DNA of 6,382 nucleotides from Thiotrichales bacterium (GCA_024763135.1 JANTGD010000216.1:1-6382), one strand, 5' to 3'; shown: positions 1 through 6,372, counted from the first letter of the stretch. Notes: generated by a model from the sequence alone, not told the origin. Numbers and translations: made by a program.

Positions 1-196
1 CCACATATTGAGCGCGAAGCAATGCATCTGGCTGCTCGATGCGTTCTCCGCTCATAGTAATTCCCTGATCCATACGGGCATCCATTTCGTCGAGCGCGCG
101 GCGCTGGATCCCTGGCAAGCGTTGCTGTCGATCGAATTCAAGCAGCTTGTTCCCGTCGATGACAACTGCCAGGTTTTTTAGGTTTGGATCACTCAT
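1..196 (-). CDS. Unrecognised protein, N-terminal 65 residues (3' end beyond window)
   Basis: An open frame of 65 codons reads from an ATG at 196 leftward to the window edge without a stop, so the protein is partial and its length unknown. An in-frame TAA lies seven codons upstream of the ATG, which bounds the start. The weak purine run AGAG ends three bases before the ATG. The N-terminus begins MSDPNLKNLAVVIDGNKLLE and continues with a basic, charged stretch (residues 22-40, rich in R, Q, D and E), then MSGERIEQP near residues 47-55. There is no signal peptide and no membrane segment, so a soluble cytoplasmic protein is likely. I do not recognise a family and assign no function. It lies 256 bp downstream of mfd on the same strand and has its own candidate promoter, so it is probably transcribed independently. 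Confidence is for the existence of the gene. Confidence 0.7.
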   Translation of the reverse strand, partial: MSDPNLKNLAVVIDGNKLLEFDRQQRLPGIQRRALDEMDARMDQGITMSGERIEQPDALLRAQYV

Positions 197-203
197 AGGC
201 TCT

Positions 204-232
204 ATTCTAGATTACGCTTGATTTGTTGTAAT
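204..232 (-). promoter_or_regulatory. Candidate sigma-70 promoter for the partial gene at 1-196
   Basis: On the minus strand, ATTACA (227-232, 4 of 6 matches to TTGACA) and TAGAAT (204-209, 5 of 6 matches to TATAAT) are separated by exactly 17 bp. Transcription would start about 6-8 bases downstream, almost on the ATG at 196, which implies a leaderless or near-leaderless mRNA. The match is by eye only. A chance match in AT-rich spacer cannot be excluded. Confidence 0.35.
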
Positions 233-253
233 TACTCGGCCATCTACCGCATG

Positions 254-329
254 TGCCCTCTCGACGTACACGAGAAAGCCTTGATTCCACCATGGCATGA
301 ATTGATCAGAGGTGCCTCAAGAGAGGGCA
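254..329. repeat. 9-bp perfect inverted repeat, REP-like
   Basis: TGCCCTCTC (254-262) is perfectly complementary to GAGAGGGCA (321-329) across a 58-nt spacer. The right arm continues as GAGAGGGCAGGGTGAGGG, which resembles the G-rich arms of dispersed palindromic elements seen in intergenic regions of many proteobacteria. The left arm lacks the matching extension, so this may be a decayed copy. It sits in the gap between mfd and the next gene. Confidence 0.4.
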
Positions 330-365
330 GGGTGAGGGTTCAACAACCTGCAAAAACTGAGCACA

Positions 366-403
366 TTGGACCACTCACTGCTTCGCTACCGCCTTTTGTC
401 CAA
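366..403 (-). terminator. Weak terminator-like inverted repeat downstream of mfd
   Basis: TTGGAC (366-371) and GTCCAA (398-403) pair perfectly around a 26-nt loop, about 50 bp past the mfd stop codon in the direction of mfd transcription. A run of five T follows roughly ten bases further on the minus strand. The stem is short and the loop large, and the T run is not immediately adjacent, so this is not a strong intrinsic terminator. No better candidate is visible in 197-452. Confidence 0.2.
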
Positions 404-452
404 CTTTGCGACGACACTGGATCAATGGACAATCACTTTACGGTCAATCATA

Positions 453-3400
453 TTATGCAGCTTGTTGGGCGTCGGGTTTGAGCGTATTGAGTAGAAATTC
501 AATCAGCTCGATACGCTGCTCCATGCTCAAGTCTTCCGCAAAGGTAAATTTTAATCGCTCCTGGCCTTCTAGTGTATAGGTATTTGGCGCACTTTGAATC
601 ATTTGCAAGAGCGCAGCAACATTGATGCTGGGGTTTTCGTTGAAAATGAGTTGCCCTGAAGCAGGGCCCAAATCAATTTTACGAATGCCCAGCGGGCTGG
701 CCATCAATTTCAGGCGTGTGGCCTCGAATAAAGCTTTGGCCGCACCCGGCAATAAGCCAAACCGATCGATGAGCTCGATTTGTAATTCCTTCAAGGCTTC
801 CTCATTGGCCGCACTGGCAATTCTTTTGTACAGGATCAACCGGGTATGCACGTCGGCTACATAAGTATCGGGAAGCAACATGGGGCTGCCCAAATCCACT
901 TCGGTAGGGTGGATCGTCAACTCTGGTGTAGCGGGCAGGTTGCCGGATTTCAGCGCTTTGACAGCACGATCGAGTAATTCATTGTACATATTAAAGCCGA
1001 CTTCCTGCATTTGGCCGGCTTGTTCATCGCCCAGGAGTTCTCCTGCACCCCGAATTTCCAGATCGTGCGTTGCCAGGGTAAATCCAACGCCCAGGTCTTC
1101 TAAGGCTTCAATTGCTTCAAGGCGTTTGACAGCATCCACAGTCATGGCTTTACGCGGGGGCGTAATCAAATAGGCATACGCGCGATGATGGGAACGGCCG
1201 ACCCGGCCACGCAGCTGGTGCAATTGAGCAAGACCAAATTTATCGGCTCTTTCGATCACAATGGTATTCGCGCTCGGCACATCGATTCCCGTTTCAATGA
1301 TCGTGGTGCAGACCAGAACATTAAATCGTTGGTGGTAAAAATCGAGCATGACGTGTTCGAGATCTTTTTCGGGCATTTGCCCGTGGCCAACGCGAATTGT
1401 GGCCTCAGGTACCAGCTCTCCCAATTCGCGCGCAGCTTTTTCAATGGTCTTAACTTCATTGTGCAGATAGTAAACCTGACCGCCGCGGCGTATTTCACGC
1501 AAACAGGCTTCCTGAACCAGGCTTTTGTCCCATTCGCTGACAAAGGTCTTAATGGCGTGCCGTTGCATCGGGGGAGTCGCGATAATCGACAGGTCACGTA
1601 GCCCCGCCAGTGACATATTCAAGGTCCGCGGAATAGGAGTTGCGGTGAGGGTGAGAATATCGACCTCGGCGCGCAGTGACTTTAACCGTTCCTTATGGCG
1701 CACGCCAAAGCGTTGTTCCTCGTCAATAATTACCAGGCCAAGATTCTTGAACTGAACATCTTTTTGCAACAGCTTATGTGTGCCAATTACGATATCGACC
1801 TGGCCGTCGCGCATACCCTGGAGGATTTTCTTTTGCTCTGCTGCGGTTTGAAAGCGGGATAGCGCTTCAACGCGGAATGGCCACTCGGAAAACCGGTCTT
1901 TAAAATTCTGTCCGTGTTGCTGGGCCAGCAGGGTTGTGGGAACGAGCACTGCGACCTGACGCCCGGAATTGGCAACGATAAATGCGGCACGTAGGGCGAC
2001 CTCAGTTTTCCCAAAACCCACATCGCCACAAACAACTCGATCCATGGGTTGGTCAGACGCCAGGTCCGCGAGCACCGCTTCGATTGCTTTTGTCTGATCT
2101 TCGGTTTCCTCAAAAGGAAAAGCTGCAGCAAAGGCTTGGTATTCCACACTGTCAATCGGATACGCAAAGCCTTTGCGGGCCGCCCGACGCGCATTGATAT
2201 CGAGCAGCTCGACGGCCACATCGTGGGCTTTTTCCGCGGCTTTTTTACGTGCGCGTTGCCATTGCTCACCTCCGAGTTTATGTAATGGCGCGGTTTCATC
2301 GGCCGCACCGGTATACCGGCTAATCAAATGCAGATTGGAAACCGGAACATAGAGTTTGTCTCCACCTGCATACTCCAGGGTGAGATATTCCGCATCGCTG
2401 CCTCCAACATCGAGCTTTTGTAAGCCAAGATAACGCCCCACACCATGATCTTCGTGCACCACAGGTGCGCCAATATTCAGGTCGGTAAGATTCCGGACAA
2501 CCGCATCTGCGTCACGCGTGGGTTTACGTCGTCGTCGAGCCTGGCGCGCGCGATCGGCGAACAGCTGTGTTTCGGGAATAATACTGATGCCGTCGGCAGG
2601 GAGTGCGACACCACGTTCAATGGGCGCAACGCTGATGCAGACTGCCGCTTTACTGGAGCCAAAGCCGTGCCAGTCCTTCACTGGTTTGGGGGTGATTTGA
2701 AAGGGTTTGAGTACCTCTAAAATATATTCCCGCCGCCCGGGTGAGTCTGCGAGAAACAGCACGCGTCCAGTGTGTTGCTCAAGATAAGCTTGCAATGCTG
2801 CCGCCGGTTCTTCTTGACGGATTTTTAGACTCAAATCGGGCAGGGCTTTTGCCGCGAATTCTACCGCTTGCCCTGTTTCTGCAAATTTTCCGCTGTTGAG
2901 TGCGACGCGGGTATAGCGTGCGAGCCGGTCTCGCGTCTCTTGAGGTGGGAGCACGATTTCATCCGGCCGCATGATTGGTCGTTCAAGGTCATGTCTGAGC
3001 TGCTCATAACGCTGCGAAATCTCGTCGAAGCGCGCCTCCAGGTGATCGAATAAGCCATCGGTAGTGACAGCCAGTGTTTGCGGGGGCAGATAGTCGAACA
3101 GGGTGGCCGTCTGTTCGTGGAATAAGGGCAGATAATACTCGATACCACCGGGCGGCGTCCCCATCGAAACGCTCGTATAGATCTTACTATGTTGGGGATC
3201 GCCTTCGAAACGTTCCCGATAACGGCGTCTAAATGTTTTGATGCTCGCTTCATCAAGGGTAAATTCATGACTTGGAAGCAATTCGATCGCTTCGATTTTA
3301 GACGTGGACGTCTGAGTTTCCGGGTCGAAGGCACGTATGGATTCGATTTCATCATCGAACAAGTCGATACGGAAGGGAACATCGGAGCCCATCGGAAAGA

Positions 3401-3929
3401 CATCGATGATAGAGCCTCTGGTTGCAAACTCACCATGCGATAAAACCTGTTGCACCACATTGTATCCACCGGACTCAAGTCGTTGCCTGAATTCGCCTAC
3501 GTCCAATAGATCACCGACATGCAGGGAAAAACTATGTGCCTGGATAAACCGCGTAGGTGGTAAACGCTGGATCAGCGTCGAGAGTGGTATGATCAACAGG
3601 CCTTGTTTGAGCTGCGGCAATTCATGCAAAGTGCGGATACGCGCAGAAATAATGTCTTCATGCGGAGAGAACAAGTCATACGGCAAGGTTTCCCAGTCGG
3701 GTAGTTTGCGTACTTGGTGGGCCCGTTGGCCCAGAAAAAACTGAACCTCTTGTTCCAGTTGATCCGCACGATGCGTATCTTCGGTGATCAGTAACACCAA
3801 TGCCGAATGGTTTTTAACCAACTCGGCTACCGCCAAGGGAAGGGCGGCACCATACAAACCACCCCAAAAAGGCTTTTTAAGTAGTTGATTGTAATTGAAT
3901 TTTGTGATGCTTTGCGGCTTTTGCGACAT
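453..3929 (-). CDS. mfd: Transcription-repair coupling factor Mfd
   Basis: Mfd is a cytoplasmic ATP-driven DNA translocase that recognises RNA polymerase stalled at template-strand lesions, pushes it off and recruits UvrA for nucleotide excision repair. The frame gives 1158 residues, the usual full length (the E. coli protein is 1148). In order: a UvrB-like N-terminal module with HGEFATRG near residue 165 followed by IDVFP; a CarD-like RNA polymerase-interacting domain at about 484-550 (VVHEDHGVGRY, then LYVPVSNLHLISRY); a RecG-like superfamily 2 motor with Walker A GDVGFGKT at 635-642, the DEEQ box at 736-739, TATPIPRT shortly after, and motif VI QLRGRVGRS at 905-913; then the TRCF C-terminal domain from about 1005, which contains DRFG. 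All catalytic motifs are intact and there is no frameshift. The ATG at 3929 gives an N-terminus of normal length, although its ribosome binding site (CAGG) is weak. The regulator gene lies 165 bp upstream on the same strand. I see no convincing promoter in that gap. Confidence 0.98.
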   Translation of the reverse strand: MSQKPQSITKFNYNQLLKKPFWGGLYGAALPLAVAELVKNHSALVLLITEDTHRADQLEQEVQFFLGQRAHQVRKLPDWETLPYDLFSPHEDIISARIRTLHELPQLKQGLLIIPLSTLIQRLPPTRFIQAHSFSLHVGDLLDVGEFRQRLESGGYNVVQQVLSHGEFATRGSIIDVFPMGSDVPFRIDLFDDEIESIRAFDPETQTSTSKIEAIELLPSHEFTLDEASIKTFRRRYRERFEGDPQHSKIYTSVSMGTPPGGIEYYLPLFHEQTATLFDYLPPQTLAVTTDGLFDHLEARFDEISQRYEQLRHDLERPIMRPDEIVLPPQETRDRLARYTRVALNSGKFAETGQAVEFAAKALPDLSLKIRQEEPAAALQAYLEQHTGRVLFLADSPGRREYILEVLKPFQITPKPVKDWHGFGSSKAAVCISVAPIERGVALPADGISIIPETQLFADRARQARRRRKPTRDADAVVRNLTDLNIGAPVVHEDHGVGRYLGLQKLDVGGSDAEYLTLEYAGGDKLYVPVSNLHLISRYTGAADETAPLHKLGGEQWQRARKKAAEKAHDVAVELLDINARRAARKGFAYPIDSVEYQAFAAAFPFEETEDQTKAIEAVLADLASDQPMDRVVCGDVGFGKTEVALRAAFIVANSGRQVAVLVPTTLLAQQHGQNFKDRFSEWPFRVEALSRFQTAAEQKKILQGMRDGQVDIVIGTHKLLQKDVQFKNLGLVIIDEEQRFGVRHKERLKSLRAEVDILTLTATPIPRTLNMSLAGLRDLSIIATPPMQRHAIKTFVSEWDKSLVQEACLREIRRGGQVYYLHNEVKTIEKAARELGELVPEATIRVGHGQMPEKDLEHVMLDFYHQRFNVLVCTTIIETGIDVPSANTIVIERADKFGLAQLHQLRGRVGRSHHRAYAYLITPPRKAMTVDAVKRLEAIEALEDLGVGFTLATHDLEIRGAGELLGDEQAGQMQEVGFNMYNELLDRAVKALKSGNLPATPELTIHPTEVDLGSPMLLPDTYVADVHTRLILYKRIASAANEEALKELQIELIDRFGLLPGAAKALFEATRLKLMASPLGIRKIDLGPASGQLIFNENPSINVAALLQMIQSAPNTYTLEGQERLKFTFAEDLSMEQRIELIEFLLNTLKPDAQQAA

Positions 3930-4094
3930 GCCTGAACAACTGCGCGCTATGCGCGGGCTATTAACAAGGGGCGCAAGTTTCGCATAGTCGCACCGCTTTC
4001 ACAAAATCGGATTAGAAAGGTACGCGCGAAACACCGTGGGCCGTCTTTGGAAATGCCGTATCACCCATGGTGGCAAGCCACAGCGACTACAGGG

Positions 4095-5078
4095 TCATCG
4101 GGAATCAGATTTGGTGAATGCATACTTCTCCATCAGCCGATACAGGGTGACTCTGGAGACTTTAAGCTCACGCGCGGCTGCTGCAATATTTTCACGGTTA
4201 CGCCGCAATGAAGAGAACACCGCATTACGCTCGGCTTCTGCCTTAATGTCGGAAAGGGATTTGAGATGGCTGCGATAGCCAGCTCTTCTTTCCAGTCCCA
4301 TATCCTTAGGGGAAATGAATTTTGAATGACACAATGCCACCGCGCGTCGTACCCGGTTTTTTAACTCACGAATATTCCCAGGCCAGGGATGAATATTGAT
4401 CAAACGCTTGGTATCTTCACTGAAGTCGACAATCGCCGCATGCTGTTCCGTGGTCGCATCCTCAAGAAACTGCCGAGCTAAAACTTCGATATCCTCCTCG
4501 CGCTGCCGCAAAGGAGGCATTTCCACAAAAAAAGCATTGAGCCGATAAAAAAGATCTTCACGAAAGCTTCCCTTGGCCACGAGATCTTGCAAATCAGCTT
4601 GTGATGTAGCCATAAAACGCAGTTTATTGGGGTGTCTGCCATCGCTATTTTTCGAGCGATTCTCAGCAGCTTCAAGAAGAGCCATCAATTGTAATTGAGC
4701 CTCTGCGGGGAGATCCTCAATAGATTTAAGAAGGACCGTACCAATCCCATCCAAAGGAAAATTCAATACACTTGTGGTAGATGGGTCGTCGATATTATCT
4801 GCTTCATTCTGACGTAAGTCGATCGGCATGGACAGTACACTGCAGTTCACAAACCAAAATGTATCCTTTGGCAATGCAGCAAGATGATGCAGATATTTGG
4901 CTAACGTCTCTTTACCAGTCCCGGATTCACCATAAATCAAAACAGGGGCATCCAGGCTCGCGATACGCTGCGCCGCGTTATTCACTTTCTGAATTGCTCC
5001 AGACCGCCCCAACAGCGCTGGAAAATTCTCACTATCTATTACTAAAGGATCATCTGACATCAGAGGTTCGTTACTCAT
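4095..5078 (-). CDS. AAA+ enhancer-binding-protein-like regulator with Fis-type HTH, degenerate (no GAFTGA, no Walker B acids)
   Basis: This 327-residue protein has the sigma-54 activator fold signature but lacks its working parts. Present: a 23-residue leader, the conserved start of the AAA+ domain (LLGRSGAIQKV, 22-32), Walker A GESGTGKE (50-57), the arginine finger segment FREDLFYRLN (172-181, with R173 and R179), PPLRQREEDI (188-197), the sensor II segment WPGNIREL (232-239), and a C-terminal Fis-type helix-turn-helix (NIAAAARELKVSRVTLYRLM, 297-316). Missing: the FGHEKGAFTGA loop that contacts sigma-54 (residues 80-110 hold unrelated, acidic sequence), and the Walker B aspartate-glutamate, where LLKSI (116-120) replaces the usual LFLDEI. 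There is no N-terminal receiver or sensor domain. In related proteins such as VpsR, TyrR and some FleQ types, loss of GAFTGA goes with sigma-70 or repressor action; by inference this protein binds DNA, may still bind nucleotide, and should not remodel sigma-54 holoenzyme. The first ATG has no clear Shine-Dalgarno sequence; M7 is an alternative start. Its targets are unknown. Confidence 0.9.
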   Translation of the reverse strand: MSNEPLMSDDPLVIDSENFPALLGRSGAIQKVNNAAQRIASLDAPVLIYGESGTGKETLAKYLHHLAALPKDTFWFVNCSVLSMPIDLRQNEADNIDDPSTTSVLNFPLDGIGTVLLKSIEDLPAEAQLQLMALLEAAENRSKNSDGRHPNKLRFMATSQADLQDLVAKGSFREDLFYRLNAFFVEMPPLRQREEDIEVLARQFLEDATTEQHAAIVDFSEDTKRLINIHPWPGNIRELKNRVRRAVALCHSKFISPKDMGLERRAGYRSHLKSLSDIKAEAERNAVFSSLRRNRENIAAAARELKVSRVTLYRLMEKYAFTKSDSR

Positions 5079-5112
5079 CTGAATTTTATTATTTCACTAA
5101 CCAGTCAAAAAA

Positions 5113-5140
5113 TTAATATTTTGTGTAAAGATGACATCAA
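5113..5140 (-). promoter_or_regulatory. Candidate sigma-70 promoter of the AAA+/Fis-HTH regulator
   Basis: On the minus strand TTGATG (5135-5140, -35) and TATTAA (5113-5118, -10) are spaced by 16 bp. Transcription would begin near 5106, which leaves a 5' leader of about 28 nt before the ATG at 5078. The surrounding 5080-5135 stretch is AT-rich, as expected for a promoter but also a source of chance matches. No sigma-54 -24/-12 element (GG-N10-GC) was recognised here. Confidence 0.45.
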
Positions 5141-5154
5141 GTGTTGTATGGGAC

Positions 5155-5167
5155 ATTGCAAAGCAAT
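5155..5167. promoter_or_regulatory. Perfect 13-bp palindrome ATTGC-AAA-GCAAT, possible operator
   Basis: ATTGC and GCAAT are exact inverted arms around AAA. On the minus strand the site is centred about 55 bp upstream of the predicted transcription start of the regulator gene, a usual location for an activator or autoregulatory site. A Fis-type dimeric helix-turn-helix would be expected to bind a small dyad, so autoregulation is a reasonable guess, but only one copy is seen and the arms are only five bases long. Confidence 0.25.
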
Positions 5168-5273
5168 TTTTACGCTTATCAATGACTGTGTTACAAATTA
5201 CGTTGAGTTGCATAGCAGCCCCACAATCGTAAGAAGCGACTTTTACTTAACACGCAGCGCTTTGCCCAACCTG

Positions 5274-5308
5274 TGCATTTTCTTTTATGCATCACACAAG
5301 AGGTTGTG
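5274..5308. repeat. Two adjacent small hairpins
   Basis: TGCAT (5274-5278) pairs with ATGCA (5287-5291) around a T-rich 8-nt loop. Three bases later CACAA (5295-5299) pairs with TTGTG (5304-5308) around GAGG. Both stems are perfect but only 5 bp. Read on the minus strand they follow immediately after the stop of the small frame at 5309-5395. There is no T tract after them, so I do not call a terminator. Confidence 0.3.
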
Positions 5309-5803
5309 CTAGAACTGCTCGGTAGCCCGTTTGCTGTGGCGTGCACTGCTTGTTCGGGCATCCATCCAGTCTTTTGGTGTTGCTGATTGCGCCATGTGCG
5401 TCTTTCAAAAAGGCTTATCGAGCCATACTGCGACACATTGACTGATACTCAGAGTGGCTGGAGCGCAAAAGATTCACGCAGCGACTGATATTTTAGGAAG
5501 GGGTCAGCAGGAATCCAGAGACCTCGAAAACAAATCGTGACCCTTATCACAGAACCGCTGTCACCAGTTCGCTGGATTGAGACTCGAGGCCGGTTTGCTC
5601 CTGCGACAGATCTAACCCAACCGCCCTTGATATGCACACACCCAGACAACGTCCGTCAGCGCAGATGCTTATGGGTTTACATTCGCTCCCATCTGGTATA
5701 CCCTCACGCGCCCTCTGATGTAGTCAGGTTAAAACTACTCAGCGAGTCGTTGTATGGACACATAACTGCGCAGATTGCCTTTGGAATCCGTCAGATCAAG
5801 GCA

Positions 5804-5839
5804 AGAAATGGCCATTTAGAAGTCTAAACGGACATTTCT
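5804..5839. repeat. 15-bp imperfect inverted repeat with 6-nt loop
   Basis: AGAAATGGCCATTTA (5804-5818) and TAAACGGACATTTCT (5825-5839) pair at 13 of 15 positions around GAAGTC. The outer seven pairs and the inner four are uninterrupted. The compact shape suits a REP-like or MITE-like element, the fused ends of a lost insertion, or a structured RNA. It lies about 120 bp upstream of the tRNA. No second copy is present in the window. Confidence 0.5.
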
Positions 5840-5962
5840 GACCGCATAACTAGCATGTTCCAGGGAAAAGCCGAGTAGTTACGTCAGATTCAGGTCAATC
5901 GTCGGGTTACGCTCACAACAAACTCAAACCCCCCACGAGGACCTACATGCAACACAGTGAAT

Positions 5963-6050
5963 GGAGAGGTGTCCGAGTGGTCGAAGGAGCACGCCTGGAA
6001 AGTGTGTATACGGCAACGTATCGAGGGTTCGAATCCCTCCCTCTCCGCCA
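5963..6050 (+). tRNA. tRNA-Ser(GGA), reads UCC/UCU codons
   Basis: A complete class II tRNA. The acceptor stem GGAGAGG (5963-5969) pairs with CCTCTCC (6040-6046), followed by discriminator G and an encoded CCA (6048-6050). The anticodon stem CACGC/GTGTG (5990-5994, 6002-6006, one G-U pair) closes the loop CTGGAAA with anticodon GGA at 5997-5999. The long variable arm ATACG-GCAA-CGTAT is the hallmark of tRNA-Ser. The T arm is GAGGG (6023-6027), TTCGAAT, CCCTC (6035-6039). It stands alone: no other tRNA is visible, no clear promoter can be seen upstream, and no intrinsic terminator follows. tRNA-Ser genes are frequent integration sites, but no second copy of its 3' end is present in the window. 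Confidence 0.97.
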
Positions 6051-6149
6051 TATTCATCCGATCTCCCGTCTCAGTTTCCCCCAGTATTTGTAATCAGCAC
6101 CGTCGTCAGATCCGGGAGGGTTTCGAACCTGATAAGAGGGTTCGCACCT

Positions 6150-6231
6150 CGTTCCCACGCAGGCGCATCTGCTCGCTTGCCGCCAATGCAGCACAGAAAC
6201 CAGAATAGTCGTTCACACCTCGTTCCCACGC
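6150..6231. repeat. 82-bp direct repeat, copy 1
   Basis: This block matches 6291-6372 at 75 of 82 positions (counted by eye, seven substitutions, no gaps). It starts with CGTTCCCACGCAGGCGCATC, carries GCAGCACAGAAACCAG in the middle and ends in a second CGTTCCCACGC. The unit has no coding content I can support and lies about 100 bp past the tRNA-Ser. Confidence 0.85.
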
Positions 6232-6244
6232 TCCCGCGTGGGAA
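6223..6244. repeat. 9-bp perfect hairpin, GTTCCCACGC-type dispersed repeat core
   Basis: TTCCCACGC (6223-6231) and GCGTGGGAA (6236-6244) pair perfectly around the tetraloop TCCC. The flanks CACCTCG before and TGCATACG after match my memory of a palindromic intergenic repeat that is abundant in several gammaproteobacterial genomes. That identification is from memory, not from a search. No T tract follows, so it is not an obvious terminator. Confidence 0.7.
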
Positions 6245-6301
6245 TGCATACGACTGCTGGAGGCTTGTCGTGAATAACGACGCAGGTATGCGTTCCCACG
6301 C
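6236..6301. repeat. 66-nt near-perfect hairpin inside the repeat array
   Basis: GCGTGGGAATGCATAC (6236-6251) pairs with GTATGCGTTCCCACGC (6286-6301) at all 16 positions if one T-G wobble is allowed. The stem continues after a 2-nt bulge with CTGC (6254-6257)/GCAG (6282-6285). The apex carries GTCGT (6267-6271)/ACGAC (6277-6281) around GAATA. The left arm is also used by a competing shorter hairpin with 6223-6231. The organisation resembles REP/BIME-type palindromes or a small non-autonomous element. Confidence 0.7.
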
Positions 6302-6372
6302 AGGCGCATCTTCTCGCTTACCGTCAATGCAGCACAGAAACCAGATTAGCCGTTCGCACCTCGTTCCTACGC
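6291..6372. repeat. 82-bp direct repeat, copy 2
   Basis: The second copy of the block at 6150-6231, offset by 141 bp, about 91% identical. Its first 11 bases also form the right arm of the 66-nt hairpin. Its last 11 bases (CGTTCCTACGC, one T for C) begin a further unit that reads AGGCGCATCT up to the window edge, so the array continues beyond 6382. Confidence 0.85.

Larger units (their letters stand above)
5168..5962. other. Gene-poor region between the regulator and tRNA-Ser
   Basis: About 800 bp with no coding region I can support. Open frames of 60-100 codons exist on both strands (for example 5191-5436 minus, 5449-5649 minus, 5537-5827 plus), but their translations are rich in Cys, Trp, Arg and Ser in no recognisable pattern, and they overlap one another. 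What is visible is a pair of small adjacent hairpins (5274-5308), a marginal 28-codon minus-strand frame at 5309-5395, and a 15-bp imperfect inverted repeat at 5804-5839. I see no transposase or integrase motif, no CRISPR-like repeat, and no clear promoter for the tRNA. It could be decayed mobile or coding DNA, or an unrecognised RNA locus. Confidence 0.6.

Noticed and set aside
218..481. 87-codon plus-strand open frame overlapping the mfd 3' end
   Set aside because: It runs across the REP-like repeat and antisense into mfd, and shows no domain or coding signature.
3930..4020. Sigma-70 promoter for mfd
   Set aside because: TTGTGA and TTGCGC hexamers are present, but neither is correctly spaced from a credible -10 element.
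4070..4081. Intrinsic terminator after the regulator gene (GTGG-CAAG-CCAC)
   Set aside because: The stem is too short and no T run follows in the direction of transcription.
5191..5436. 81-codon minus-strand open frame
   Set aside because: Its composition (Cys, Trp, Arg, Ser scattered, with a poly-Ser run) matches no family I know, there is no convincing ribosome binding site, and it overlaps other equally weak frames.
5537..5827. 96-codon plus-strand open frame
   Set aside because: No recognisable motif or Shine-Dalgarno sequence. It overlaps a minus-strand frame at 5449-5649 of equal quality and ends inside the 5804-5839 inverted repeat.
6023..6150. tRNA-Ser attachment-site duplication
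   Set aside because: AGAGGGTTCGCACCTCG near 6136 faintly resembles the T arm, but there is no exact copy of the tRNA 3' end and no integrase.
6106..6327. Open frames on both strands over the repeat array
   Set aside because: They are translations of the GTTCCCACGC repeats, and the repeated peptide segments mirror the DNA repeat.
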